Of a DNA stretch of 64,000 bases, positions 1 to 7,883 are shown one piece after another. The notes under the pieces are model-generated. The model did not search any database and was not told where the DNA came from. It saw nothing but the letters and a program-made list of their open reading frames with translations. Origin of the DNA: Aquirufa nivalisilvae. Its GTDB lineage: Bacteria; Bacteroidota; Bacteroidia; Cytophagales; Spirosomataceae. How positions within the stretch are numbered: the stretch's first letter is position 1; the number at the start of each line of letters is the position of its first letter. The DNA lies in NCBI RefSeq assembly GCF_004307455.1, contig NZ_SEWX01000005.1:744001-808000 (forward strand). Reading direction: 5' to 3'. The position numbers and the translations under genes were made by a program.

Positions 1-378
1 CTCTGTTACTTCTTCAATAAACTTACCTTCTTGGTATAATTTCAAAAAGAATTCCTGAGATAGTTTGTGATGAACAGGATCAGACGTCCTTCCATATATA
101 TCAAATGAAATCCCAAATTCCTCAAATGATTGCTTAATCTCTTTGTAATAATAATCCACTACCTCTTGTGGAGTTTTTCCCTCTTTTTGAGCCTTGATGG
201 TGATAGGCACACCATGTTCATCTGTTCCAGAAACAAAAATAACGTCTCTATTTTGAAGTCTTAAAAAACGAACATAGATATCGGCAGGTAAATAACATCC
301 AGCCAAATGACCGATATGAATAGGCCCATTGGCATAAATTAAAGCTGCAGTAACAGTGGTTCGTTTAAACTCTGACAT
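1..378 (-). CDS. metG: Methionine-tRNA ligase, N-terminal part (runs off window edge)
   Basis: Charges tRNA-Met with methionine in the cytoplasm. Only the first 126 codons are visible; the gene continues beyond base 1. The start is an ATG at 376-378, and the protein opens [20 protein letters not shown]. This is followed by the class I synthetase signature HIGHLAG at about residues 22-28. Next comes the Rossmann-fold stretch [12 protein letters not shown] and the methionine-pocket segment [11 protein letters not shown], which is typical of MetRS rather than of IleRS, ValRS or LeuRS. The KMSKS loop, zinc knuckle and anticodon domain lie outside the window. It is transcribed away from rpsU, with about 140 bp between the two. 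A -7-like TAAATTTG box (minus strand, 400-407) lies 21 bases upstream of the start. Identity is near certain; completeness cannot be judged. Confidence 0.96.
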   Translation of the reverse strand, partial: MSEFKRTTVTAALIYANGPIHIGHLAGCYLPADIYVRFLRLQNRDVIFVSGTDEHGVPITIKAQKEGKTPQEVVDYYYKEIKQSFEEFGISFDIYGRTSDPVHHKLSQEFFLKLYQEGKFIEEVTE

Positions 379-399
379 ATCTCTTGTTAAAATGAAATA

Positions 400-407
400 C
401 AAATTTA
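400..407 (-). promoter_or_regulatory. Putative -7 element for metG
   Basis: The minus strand reads TAAATTTG, matching the Bacteroidota -7 consensus TAnnTTTG. It lies 21 nt before the metG ATG, giving a short leader. I see no TTTG at the expected -33 distance, so this is a half-promoter call only. Confidence 0.35.
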
Positions 408-461
408 GCTAAAAAACAGCATTTGGAACTCGAATAAATCTCTTAAAATCTTGAATTAAGG

Positions 462-493
462 TTTGCATGTAAAAAAACAAAGAGTTATATTTG
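462..493 (+). promoter_or_regulatory. Bipartite Bacteroidota promoter of rpsU
   Basis: TTTG at 462-465 and TATATTTG at 486-493 are separated by 20 nt. This matches the TTTG-N(17-23)-TAnnTTTG promoter of the Bacteroidota housekeeping sigma factor. Transcription should start near 499, leaving a leader of only about 20 nt before the rpsU ATG at 520. It is one of three full two-box matches in the window. Confidence 0.75.
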
Positions 494-519
494 CGGACAT
501 TTTAAAAATCATTACGTAC

Positions 520-714
520 ATGTTAATAATTTCAATCAAAGAAAACGAGTCAATAGACAAAGCATTAAAGCGATTCAAAAAGAAATTCGAGAAGACGGGT
601 GTAGTTAAAGAATTGCGTAGAAGATCTGCTTTCGAAAAACCATCTATCGCTCGCCGTACTGAATTGATTCGTGCGTCTTACAAGCAAAAAACTTACGGGA
701 ATATCAATAACTAA
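520..714 (+). CDS. rpsU: Small ribosomal subunit protein bS21
   Basis: bS21 is a small basic protein of the 30S platform. In Bacteroidota it helps hold the 16S anti-Shine-Dalgarno tail in a pocket with bS6 and bS18. The 64-residue product begins MLIISIKENESIDKALKRFK and continues with the basic run KKKFEKTGVVKELRRR, the S21 signature. An upstream in-frame ATG at 463 would overlap the promoter, and would add 19 residues absent from the family. The ATG at 520 is therefore chosen. No purine-rich Shine-Dalgarno box precedes it. That is normal for this phylum, but notable because some Flavobacteriia keep a strong one on this gene as an autoregulatory signal. xerC follows 36 bp downstream and is probably co-transcribed. 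Confidence 0.95.
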   Translation: MLIISIKENESIDKALKRFKKKFEKTGVVKELRRRSAFEKPSIARRTELIRASYKQKTYGNINN

Positions 715-750
715 TTCCCCTAATTTCTAATAATTGACTACTTTCGAGTG

Positions 751-1629
751 ATGAATTCGGACGTAGTCAATTTTTTTTTAGAGCACTTATCCGTGGAGCG
801 GCGCTGCAGTCCGCACACGATTACCTCCTATGCGACTGATTTAAACCAGTTTAGCCTCTTTCTAAAAGAGCAGCATGACTCCCTCCCATTAACCCAAGTG
901 TCGTCCAGTCAAATCCGACTTTGGATGGTTTATTTGTCAGAAAATTCCATTGAAAATCGTAGTATTAATCGAAAATTAGCTAGTCTACGTACTTTTTATA
1001 AATTTTTACTGCAAAAAGACCGAATCCAGGAAAATCCCCTTTTACCCATTCGAACCGTTAAAACTAGGAAAAAACTTCCTCAGTTTCTACGAGAAAGTGA
1101 AATGGCCGAAAACCCCAGAATGGATGAAACAAATCAAGACTTCGCTACCATCAGAGATCATTTGATTTTATACTTATTGTATGGAACAGGCATGCGCTTG
1201 GCAGAACTTATTTCACTTCAAAAAAGTCATATTAATCAAGCACAAGGAACATTGCGTGTATTGGGGAAAAGAAATAAAGAAAGAATTATACCCATCCCTT
1301 CATTTCTGCTACAACTCATTCAGCAATATTTGACATTATGCCCATTTGATAGTCCACATTTAATCGTAGACAATAAAGGAAAGCCTGTTTACCCCATGAT
1401 GGTCCAAAGGCTCGTTAAAAAACAGTTGGGAGAGATTAGTACCTTAGAGAAACTTTCTCCTCATGTGCTACGACATACCTATGCCACTCATTTATTGAAC
1501 AATGGAGCTGATTTAAATGCGATTAAGGAGCTTCTTGGGCATGCCAACTTAGCAGCCACTCAAGTGTATACCCATAATTCCATGGAAAAAATCAAGGAAA
1601 TTTACGCACAAGCTCACCCAAAAGCCTAA
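751..1629 (+). CDS. xerC: Tyrosine recombinase XerC-type
   Basis: A 292-residue site-specific recombinase, expected to act at the chromosomal dif site to resolve chromosome dimers. It has an N-terminal SAM-like core-binding domain (about residues 1-90) and a C-terminal catalytic domain. All catalytic residues are visible: Arg149 (GTGMRLAEL), Lys173 (LGKRNK), His238 and Arg241 (SPHVLRHTYATHLL), His264 (LLGHANL) and Tyr273 (QVYTH). ATG 751 is preferred over the overlapping in-frame GTG at 748. It follows rpsU closely, an arrangement familiar in Bacteroidota, which argues for housekeeping XerC rather than an integrase. There are no flanking att sites or phage genes. Its stop codon overlaps the converging thrB stop. 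XerC versus XerD cannot be settled without the paralogue. Confidence 0.9.
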   Translation: MNSDVVNFFLEHLSVERRCSPHTITSYATDLNQFSLFLKEQHDSLPLTQVSSSQIRLWMVYLSENSIENRSINRKLASLRTFYKFLLQKDRIQENPLLPIRTVKTRKKLPQFLRESEMAENPRMDETNQDFATIRDHLILYLLYGTGMRLAELISLQKSHINQAQGTLRVLGKRNKERIIPIPSFLLQLIQQYLTLCPFDSPHLIVDNKGKPVYPMMVQRLVKKQLGEISTLEKLSPHVLRHTYATHLLNNGADLNAIKELLGHANLAATQVYTHNSMEKIKEIYAQAHPKA

Positions 1630-2561
1630 TTAGGCAATATCATAGGGCCTTGTTGATTTATTGGCGAAACGAAAATATCCGACCCAATTCCGACTAGTGC
1701 AAACTGATCGCGCATAGCTTCTGCCACTTGCTGAGCCGTTTCCTCTCCTTTGGATAATGCAAACAAGGACGGTCCAGAACCCGAAATAGAGCAACCTAAA
1801 GCTCCTGCCTGCAAGGCAGCTGCTTTTACTTCCGCAAATTGAGGAATTAAAATGGCTCGAGAAGGCTCAATAATCACATCCACCAAGGAACGACCAATCA
1901 AGGAATAATCAGGCAGCATTAATCCTGCGACTAAACCTGCCACATTTCCCATTTGGGTAATCGTTGTTGATAATGAAATCTCTTTATCTAAAATACCACG
2001 TGCATCCTTGGTATTTACTTCAATGTGCGGATGCACAATACTAGCATATAAATCAAGGGGAGTAGCAATTTGAACAATATCCAAGGGATCATAACTTCGA
2101 ATGATGATGAATCCCCCCAATAAACTTGGTCCTACATTATCAGCATGAGCAGAACCGCAAGCTACCCGTTCTCCCTCCATGGCAAAAGGAAGAAGTTCCT
2201 TTTGAGTCAAAGGCTTACCCATCAATTCATTGGCAGCAAAAACACCTGCTACAGCAGAAGCAGCCGATGATCCTAATCCTGAACCTAAAGGCATATCTTT
2301 ATGCAAGGACAAATTAAACCCTTGGTCTTCTCTTCCTATATGCGCTAGGTATTTTTGAATGGCAATACCAGCCGTATTTTTAGCTACTTCCTTGGGTAAT
2401 CGACCATCATCTCCTGTAATTTCAATGATGCTAATTCCTGGTTCAGTTCTTTTTTCTAATACAATTTCATCCCCTGGTCGGTTGACCGCAAAACCAAATA
2501 TATCAAATCCACAAGCTACATTAGCTACTGTTGCAGGGGCATAAACACGTATCTTTTCCAT
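1626..2561 (-). CDS. thrB: Homoserine kinase
   Basis: Phosphorylates L-homoserine to O-phosphohomoserine with ATP, the penultimate step of threonine synthesis. The 311-residue protein is a GHMP kinase. The N-terminal motif APATVANVACGFDIFG is typical of ThrB, and the glycine/serine-rich ATP loop PLGSGLGSSAASAVAG lies at about residues 91-106. A C-terminal GALGCSISGSGPSLFAL segment matches the family's third motif. It starts one base after the thrA stop, so the two are translationally close and form a thrA-thrB operon. thrC, the usual third gene, is not in the window: downstream is the converging xerC, whose stop overlaps this one. Length and motifs are complete. Confidence 0.96.
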   Translation of the reverse strand: MEKIRVYAPATVANVACGFDIFGFAVNRPGDEIVLEKRTEPGISIIEITGDDGRLPKEVAKNTAGIAIQKYLAHIGREDQGFNLSLHKDMPLGSGLGSSAASAVAGVFAANELMGKPLTQKELLPFAMEGERVACGSAHADNVGPSLLGGFIIIRSYDPLDIVQIATPLDLYASIVHPHIEVNTKDARGILDKEISLSTTITQMGNVAGLVAGLMLPDYSLIGRSLVDVIIEPSRAILIPQFAEVKAAALQAGALGCSISGSGPSLFALSKGEETAQQVAEAMRDQFALVGIGSDIFVSPINQQGPMILPN

Positions 2562-2562
2562 A

Positions 2563-5025
2563 TTATGCTAAATAGCTACCCATTGAAACAATATCAGCAA
2601 AAACACCTGAAGCGGTTACTTCTGCACCAGCACCTGGTCCCTTTATCACCAATGGGCGATCATGGTATCGTTTGGTGGTAAATGCAATCACATTATCAGC
2701 TCCATCCATTTGATAGAAAGGATGTTGAGCATCTATTTCACGCAAACCAATCGTGATTTTTTGATTTTCTAATGCTGCGATATAGCGTAAAACATGCCCT
2801 CTTTCTGAGGCCGATGCCACCATTTTTTCGAAATAATCATTGGCTTTCTCCAATTCCAAAAAGAAATCATCGACCGTAGCGGCTTGTTCACAAGCTGGTG
2901 GAATGATTTTTTCAATCGTGATATCGGAGAACTCCAGTTTTAAACCAATTTCACGACTTAAAATCAAGATTTTACGAGCTACGTCCATACCGCTTAAATC
3001 TTCTCGAGGATCCGGTTCGGTATAACCTTTGGCTTTCGCTTCTCTCAACACCTCAGCAAATGAACGCCCTGGTTTAAATTGATTAAAGATAAAAGATAAG
3101 GTTCCTGATAAAATTCCTTCAATTTTTTCAAAGCGATCTCCGGAAGCAATTAATCCTTGTAAGGTATTAATAACGGGCAAACCTGCCCCTACATTGGTTT
3201 CGTATAAGAACTTAACTCCTTTTTCTAAGGCCGTTTGATGCAGTTCAGCATATAATGGATAAGGTCCTGAATTAGCGACTTTATTGGGAGTTACTACAGA
3301 AATATTCGACTTAAATAAACCTAAGTAATGGGAGTAAATTTGTTTATCTGCTGTACAATCTGCGAAGATTGAATTTGGTAAATTGAGCGCTTTTATTTTT
3401 TCTATAAATACAGGTAAATCCTGAGATTTTCCATGTTGAGCCAGTTGGCCTAAAGCCGTTTTTACATCAATTCCTTTTTCTTGAATGAGTTGTTGTCTAG
3501 AATTAGCAATACCCACCAATTTGACTTTCAGTCCACGATATTTGGCCAAATAACGCTCTTGTCCAGCCAATTGATCTAGTAAAGTCTTTCCTATTAATCC
3601 AGTACCCACTAAAAACAAATGCAATGTTTTTAACTTAGAAAAGAAGAAGGTTTCGTGGATAACATTCAGTGCTTTAGATAAATCCTTCTGCTCAATAACT
3701 ACCGAAATATTTAATTCAGAAGAACCTTGGGCAGTGGCAACAATGTTAATTCCGTTTTTACCTAATACAGAAAATAATTTACCACTAACACCTGTGTGCT
3801 TGCGCATCCCCTCTCCAACAACGGCTATTACAGACAAATTAGATTGAATATCGATTCCTTCAATATCACCTATAGCCATTTCCTGAGCAAACTCTGCCTC
3901 TAAAATTTCACTTACTCGAACGGCATTTTGTGGCTCTATGGCAAAGCAGATAGAGTGCTCGGATGAAGCTTGAGAAATTAAGATAACAGATATTTTTTCC
4001 CGAGCTAAAACGGTAAATAATTTAGCTGAAACCCCAGCAACACCAATCATTCCTGATCCTTGCAAATTGACTAATGCCAAAGAATCAATGGAGCTAATTC
4101 CTGTGATAATGTATGGGTTAGGCTTTTGTTCTTTGCTTACAACTGTTCCTTTAAAGTTCAGGTTAAACGTATTCAACACCCGAATGGGTATATTCTTCGC
4201 AAAAGCAGGCTGTAAGGAAGGTGGATATATCACTTTGGCTCCAAAGTGTGTCAATTCCATGGCTTCCGCATAGCTAATGGAAGGAATAGTAAAGGCATTG
4301 CTCACTTTACGAGGATCCGCAGTCATCATACCATCAACGTCGGTCCAAATTTCTATTTCTTTAACGTCCAAGGCCGCCCCTATCACTGAAGCTGTATAAT
4401 CTGAGCCACCACGACCAAGTGTAGTTGTTTCTCCTTGAGCATTTGAACCTATAAAGCCAGTAATTAAACAAATTTCCTGAGCATGCTGCTCAAAAAATGT
4501 ATGAATCAAGGCATTGGTTTGAACAAAGTCGACCTCAGATTTACCAAAAGTATCGTTGGTTTTAATAAACTGACGGGCATCTACAAAAAGAGCAGGCAAA
4601 CCTTTTTCTTTTAAGATAGAAGTGATTAATGAGGTCGATAATCTTTCACCAAAACTGACCAACAAATCGGAGGTTTTAGGAGAAATTTCTTTGACTAAGG
4701 CAATACCTTTTAACACGTCCCTTAATTCATTCACTAAGGTTCGAATATGGGCTATAACTTGAGATTGTCCTTTTAAAGGGATGAAGTGTTTGATGACTTC
4801 AAAATGCCTTGTTTCGATGGTTTCAATCAATGGCAAATAAGGTTCTTTCCCTTGAGATGCCAATTTACCTGCCTCCAACAACGAGTTGGTAACTCCGCTC
4901 ATTGCGGAAAATACCACGGCAAACTGTTTTGATGATTTCCAATTGGATTCAATGACGGATAAGACGGATTGGATACTCTCGACGCTTCCACAACTGGTCC
5001 CTCCGAATTTTAAAATTTTTTCCAT
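2563..5025 (-). CDS. thrA: Bifunctional aspartokinase / homoserine dehydrogenase
   Basis: Catalyses the first and third steps from aspartate towards threonine and methionine: aspartate phosphorylation and NAD(P)H-dependent reduction of aspartate semialdehyde to homoserine. The 820-residue protein starts MEKILKFGGTSCGSVESI, the kinase motif. The kinase domain covers roughly 1-300, with GFIGSNAQGETTTLGRGGSDYTA near the middle. Two ACT regulatory domains follow at about 310-460 (VSAKLFTVLAREKISVILISQ and a second copy). The dehydrogenase begins near residue 470 at LVGTGLIGKTLL and includes the conserved NVGAGLPVINTLQ region. Feedback inhibition by threonine is typical of this fusion class, but is an inference here. 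A TATATTTG box (minus strand, 5078-5085) could drive the operon with a 52-nt leader. I see no leader peptide or attenuator in that leader. Confidence 0.97.
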   Translation of the reverse strand: MEKILKFGGTSCGSVESIQSVLSVIESNWKSSKQFAVVFSAMSGVTNSLLEAGKLASQGKEPYLPLIETIETRHFEVIKHFIPLKGQSQVIAHIRTLVNELRDVLKGIALVKEISPKTSDLLVSFGERLSTSLITSILKEKGLPALFVDARQFIKTNDTFGKSEVDFVQTNALIHTFFEQHAQEICLITGFIGSNAQGETTTLGRGGSDYTASVIGAALDVKEIEIWTDVDGMMTADPRKVSNAFTIPSISYAEAMELTHFGAKVIYPPSLQPAFAKNIPIRVLNTFNLNFKGTVVSKEQKPNPYIITGISSIDSLALVNLQGSGMIGVAGVSAKLFTVLAREKISVILISQASSEHSICFAIEPQNAVRVSEILEAEFAQEMAIGDIEGIDIQSNLSVIAVVGEGMRKHTGVSGKLFSVLGKNGINIVATAQGSSELNISVVIEQKDLSKALNVIHETFFFSKLKTLHLFLVGTGLIGKTLLDQLAGQERYLAKYRGLKVKLVGIANSRQQLIQEKGIDVKTALGQLAQHGKSQDLPVFIEKIKALNLPNSIFADCTADKQIYSHYLGLFKSNISVVTPNKVANSGPYPLYAELHQTALEKGVKFLYETNVGAGLPVINTLQGLIASGDRFEKIEGILSGTLSFIFNQFKPGRSFAEVLREAKAKGYTEPDPREDLSGMDVARKILILSREIGLKLEFSDITIEKIIPPACEQAATVDDFFLELEKANDYFEKMVASASERGHVLRYIAALENQKITIGLREIDAQHPFYQMDGADNVIAFTTKRYHDRPLVIKGPGAGAEVTASGVFADIVSMGSYLA

Positions 5026-5077
5026 TAATTAAGAAGAGAAAAATGATACTTGCCTCTACAAACAGACAAGAATTCGA

Positions 5078-5085
5078 CAAATATA
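5078..5085 (-). promoter_or_regulatory. Putative -7 element for thrA-thrB
   Basis: TATATTTG on the minus strand lies 52 nt before the thrA ATG, in the short gap after the DUF421 gene. It matches TAnnTTTG. The matching -33 box would fall inside the upstream gene's 3' end and is not evident. Confidence 0.35.
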
Positions 5086-5090
5086 CGAGA

Positions 5091-5603
5091 TTAGGCTGTA
5101 TTATTCCCTATAATTCGATGGCCACCTCGCCTCCTTTTGGATATTTTTCGATAGTTTTCTGAAAGAACAGATATATTTCCATCGACTTCAAAAACAGCTA
5201 AATTCACTTCCTCTATTTTTTCCACCCCATGTTCTCGAATAGCAGCTTCTAATTCCTCCATCGTTAGACTTGCCTCTTTTAGTCCTGCAGGTTTTAATAC
5301 ACCTTGATAGATTAATAAAATAGGCTCTCCATCAATGGCTTTTGACCAAGATTTATTAGAGGTAATGATTTTTTTAAATAGGAAATTCATTAAAAAAAGT
5401 GCCATGGCTGCCACCAGTCCACCTAGTAAGCTAGCGTCCTCACCTACCATAGCCGTTTGTACAGAATTCGAGATAAGCAGAATAAACACCACGTCTACAA
5501 CTGATAATTGAGCAAATTCGCGCTTCCCAAAAAAACGAATAGCCGCCACGATGAACACGTAGACGGCTATTGATTTAAGGGCGATAAGAACGTAGCCCTC
5601 CAT
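5091..5603 (-). CDS. DUF421 (YetF-family) membrane protein
   Basis: An inner-membrane protein of unknown biochemical role. The 170-residue sequence has three hydrophobic segments in the first half (about residues 5-25, 35-52 and 60-78), with the family core IRFFGKREFAQLSVVDVVFILLISNSVQ. A cytosolic alpha/beta part follows, containing LTMEELEAAIREHGVEKIEEVNLAVFEVDGNISVL, the recognised DUF421 tail. The basic end KRRRGG is cytosolic. It begins one base after exbD stops and is the last gene of an exbB-exbD-DUF421 transcription unit, which suggests an envelope role. YetF homologues are linked to spore or membrane functions in Bacillus, but no function should be transferred here. Confidence 0.88.
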   Translation of the reverse strand: MEGYVLIALKSIAVYVFIVAAIRFFGKREFAQLSVVDVVFILLISNSVQTAMVGEDASLLGGLVAAMALFLMNFLFKKIITSNKSWSKAIDGEPILLIYQGVLKPAGLKEASLTMEELEAAIREHGVEKIEEVNLAVFEVDGNISVLSENYRKISKRRRGGHRIIGNNTA

Positions 5604-5604
5604 A

Positions 5605-6006
5605 TTATTTTTTCTTTTCTGCTGCCATGACCATAGATAGGTTCAATTTGGCAGCTAAATCATATACATTCGTCAATTCCTGAACCGTTTGGTTACGATC
5701 CATACGTACAATTAGCGTGGCTGCTTTTTTAGCAGATACAGCCTGAGTCAATTCGGCTTCTAAATTGGCAAAATCCACAGGATTATCGTCAATAAAATAA
5801 TTACGATTTTCATCAACCGTCAAGCGAACTACTTCATTGGCTGGTGTAGGTGCAGGTTTAGCTGTTTCAGGAAGCAAAAGCTTGATTGCATCAGGCGAAG
5901 CCAAGGTAGAAATCATCAAAAAGAACATGAGCAAAAAGAATAAAATATCTGCTAATGCGCCTGTTTCAACTTCTGAGGCTTCTCTATTTCGTTTTCTAAA
6001 ATTCAT
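5605..6006 (-). CDS. exbD: ExbD/TolR-family energy transducer
   Basis: Partner of the ExbB/TolQ channel, coupling proton flow to work on the periplasmic side. The 133-residue protein has a short cytosolic N-terminus and one transmembrane helix (about residues 16-38). This helix carries the conserved Asp in the sequence ALADILFFLLMFFLM. A periplasmic domain follows, ending in the usual VVMAAEKK-type strand. It lies 5 bp after exbB. Only one ExbD is visible here, whereas many Bacteroidota TonB systems have two, and no tonB gene lies in the window. The pair could energise TonB receptors, a Tol-like system or another process. Family assignment is firm, the partner is not. Confidence 0.88.
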   Translation of the reverse strand: MNFRKRNREASEVETGALADILFFLLMFFLMISTLASPDAIKLLLPETAKPAPTPANEVVRLTVDENRNYFIDDNPVDFANLEAELTQAVSAKKAATLIVRMDRNQTVQELTNVYDLAAKLNLSMVMAAEKKK

Positions 6007-6011
6007 GCCTC

Positions 6012-6758
6012 TTAAACTTTATTAGCTGGTTTATGAAGGATATCTAAGAAATCAATAGCCGTAATTTCCATTTTATTGATCGTACGATCAATCATAGTCA
6101 TTAAAAGCGTATATAACACATAGGCTATAATACCAACAATTAAACCTGATGCAGAAGTCACCATTTTTTCATAAATACCTCCTGCAATGGTTGAAATATC
6201 AATCTTATTAGAGATAGAAATATTATGAAACGTACGAATCATACCAGTAACAGTACCTAAGAATCCGAACATAGGAGCAATACGTGCAATAGCACTCAAG
6301 ATTCCTAAATTCTTCTCCATGTTATAAATCTCAACTTTAGCTTTGTTTTCGATTGCTGTTTCAATATCACGAATAGGAGAACCTAAACGACTTAAACCTT
6401 TCTCCAATAATTTGGCAATCGGATATTGGGATGTTTTACAATAGGTAATGGCTCCTTGAACATTCCCATTAACTAACATATCATTAATGGTATGTAAAAA
6501 ATTCTCATCCAATTTGGCTGTTTTACGAATGTACAAATAGCGCTCAATGAACAAGAATACTGCTCCAGCAAATAAGAATCCGATAGGATACATAACATAT
6601 CCACCTTTTCCTAATAGATCTAGTACAGAAAACTCTTCCACTACTTTGGTAGCTTGTTGAACTGGCTGAGCATTAACAATGGAATCGGAAACTGCAGCAG
6701 ACACTGAATCGAGGGTCGAACCTGCTTGAAGTAGAATGGAAGCTAGCGATAAAGCCAT
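6012..6758 (-). CDS. exbB: MotA/TolQ/ExbB proton channel protein
   Basis: The channel-forming inner-membrane subunit that pairs with the downstream ExbD-like protein. The 248-residue sequence has a first hydrophobic stretch near the N-terminus and a transmembrane helix at about 55-75 (GYVMYPIGFLFAGAVFLFIERYLYI). The two family helices lie near 155-180 and 200-225, including the conserved APMFGFLGTVTGMIRTF block and the GGIYEKMVTSASGLIVGI block. Start choice is the first in-frame ATG, preceded by an AT-rich 70-bp gap after the ppx gene. I see no clear -7 box. The order exbB-exbD-DUF421 with gaps of 5 and 1 bp points to one transcript. Confidence 0.9.
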   Translation of the reverse strand: MALSLASILLQAGSTLDSVSAAVSDSIVNAQPVQQATKVVEEFSVLDLLGKGGYVMYPIGFLFAGAVFLFIERYLYIRKTAKLDENFLHTINDMLVNGNVQGAITYCKTSQYPIAKLLEKGLSRLGSPIRDIETAIENKAKVEIYNMEKNLGILSAIARIAPMFGFLGTVTGMIRTFHNISISNKIDISTIAGGIYEKMVTSASGLIVGIIAYVLYTLLMTMIDRTINKMEITAIDFLDILHKPANKV

Positions 6759-6828
6759 AAAAGATAAGTCTTAAATAAGGTTTACAATTGTTTACAAGTT
6801 TACGATTTTTTTTTCAAAATCTCTAGTC

Positions 6829-7776
6829 CTATTTATCGGCTTGAGATTGCAAATAAAACCAATATCCTTCTTTTAGGCTAAACGTTGAAATCCACATTTT
6901 AGGTATATGGTACCGTTGTAAAACTTGAGATATTAAGGCATTGGCATAAGGTAAGATGCTTGCCCGAAACTTTTTCATCCCTGGTAAATTCACTCTTTCC
7001 GAATAAGGTATGCTCTCAATCAATGCCTTGTTAATCTGAAATTGTGAGATTGACAAAGGATGAGAACTCCCCGCCGAATTATTTTCTGTCAAACTCGAAG
7101 CCATTTCTAAGTCCCAAAGGGTTTCAAATGCACCAGCAGCTCCAATTAATACTTCGGGTTTTTCATGCAAACATAATTGATCCAAAGGTTCTAAAGCCTG
7201 CTGAATAAAAGACTCCAAAGTTTCCTCTATTTGTTGGTCATACTCACCATGAACATGAAATAAGGATTGTAACTGCAATCCTCCGATTTCCAAACTTATT
7301 TTTCCTAGTACTTGATTGGAGCGAAATAAAATAAACTCGACACTTCCTCCACCTATATCCATCACTAAACTTGTTGAATTCCAAGGTTTAGGTAAAGATG
7401 ATTCAATACCTTGATAAATTAATTCTGCTTCTCTAATTCCAGAAATTATTTCCACTCGAATGCCCAATTGGTTTTGGACTTTTTCTACCAATTCAGGTGT
7501 ATTCTTTGCCCTTCTCAATATACTAGTTCCTAAGGCAACAATTTGATTATCTGAGCATTGGTAAGAATTGGCAATCTGCTTAAATTCCTTTAAGGTTTCA
7601 AATGCCCTTTCCATGGCATCATCCTGCAAAATGTCAGATTTCATAGCACCTTTACCCAAAGAAACTGCCCTTTGTTCATGAGCTAAAACAAGCATTCCAT
7701 TCTCAGAATTCGCTTTTTGTGCGATCAATAATTGAAAGGTGTTTGTACCTAAGTCGATAATCGCACGAGGCGTCAT
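6829..7776 (-). CDS. Ppx/GppA-family phosphatase (first copy)
   Basis: Hydrolyses polyphosphate and/or the pentaphosphate alarmone pppGpp. The 315-residue protein has the actin-like ASKHA fold signatures: the N-terminal phosphate loop IDLGTNTFQLLIA (about residues 6-18), ALGTSILRRAKN (the invariant alanine/serine segment), and the adenosine/phosphate motif VMDIGGGSVEFILF near residue 140. It lacks the HD domain of the long Ppx enzymes, like the short bacterial Ppx/GppA class. A second paralogue lies at 51792-52682, so the genome has at least two. It is divergent from the TPR gene at 7884. A TAATTTTG box lies 19 nt upstream. Polyphosphate versus pppGpp preference cannot be read from the sequence. 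Confidence 0.9.
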   Translation of the reverse strand: MTPRAIIDLGTNTFQLLIAQKANSENGMLVLAHEQRAVSLGKGAMKSDILQDDAMERAFETLKEFKQIANSYQCSDNQIVALGTSILRRAKNTPELVEKVQNQLGIRVEIISGIREAELIYQGIESSLPKPWNSTSLVMDIGGGSVEFILFRSNQVLGKISLEIGGLQLQSLFHVHGEYDQQIEETLESFIQQALEPLDQLCLHEKPEVLIGAAGAFETLWDLEMASSLTENNSAGSSHPLSISQFQINKALIESIPYSERVNLPGMKKFRASILPYANALISQVLQRYHIPKMWISTFSLKEGYWFYLQSQADK

Positions 7777-7795
7777 ATTTATTTCTATTTTGGAA

Positions 7796-7803
7796 CAAAA
7801 TTA
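7796..7803 (-). promoter_or_regulatory. Putative -7 element for the first ppx/gppA gene
   Basis: The minus strand reads TAATTTTG, 19 nt before the ATG at 7776. It fits TAnnTTTG; no -33 TTTG is apparent. The divergent 107-bp gap also holds a 6-bp inverted repeat (GAGGAA at 7847-7852, TTCCTC at 7861-7866) just before the TPR gene. Confidence 0.35.
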
Positions 7804-7883
7804 ATCCCAATTGAGGTTAAAGTCCTGAATTATTTTCTTTATTTTAGAGGAAACGTTCGCTTCCTCCATCTCAACAAAAATTT

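Noticed and set aside
463-519. Longer rpsU start at 463
   Set aside because: It would begin upstream of the inferred transcription start and add 19 residues not in bS21.
748-1629. xerC as an integrase of a mobile island
   Set aside because: No att-like direct repeats, no phage or cargo genes; position next to rpsU is the usual one for housekeeping XerC.
5026-5090. Threonine leader peptide or attenuator before thrA
   Set aside because: No Thr/Ile-rich short frame and no alternative hairpins in the short leader.
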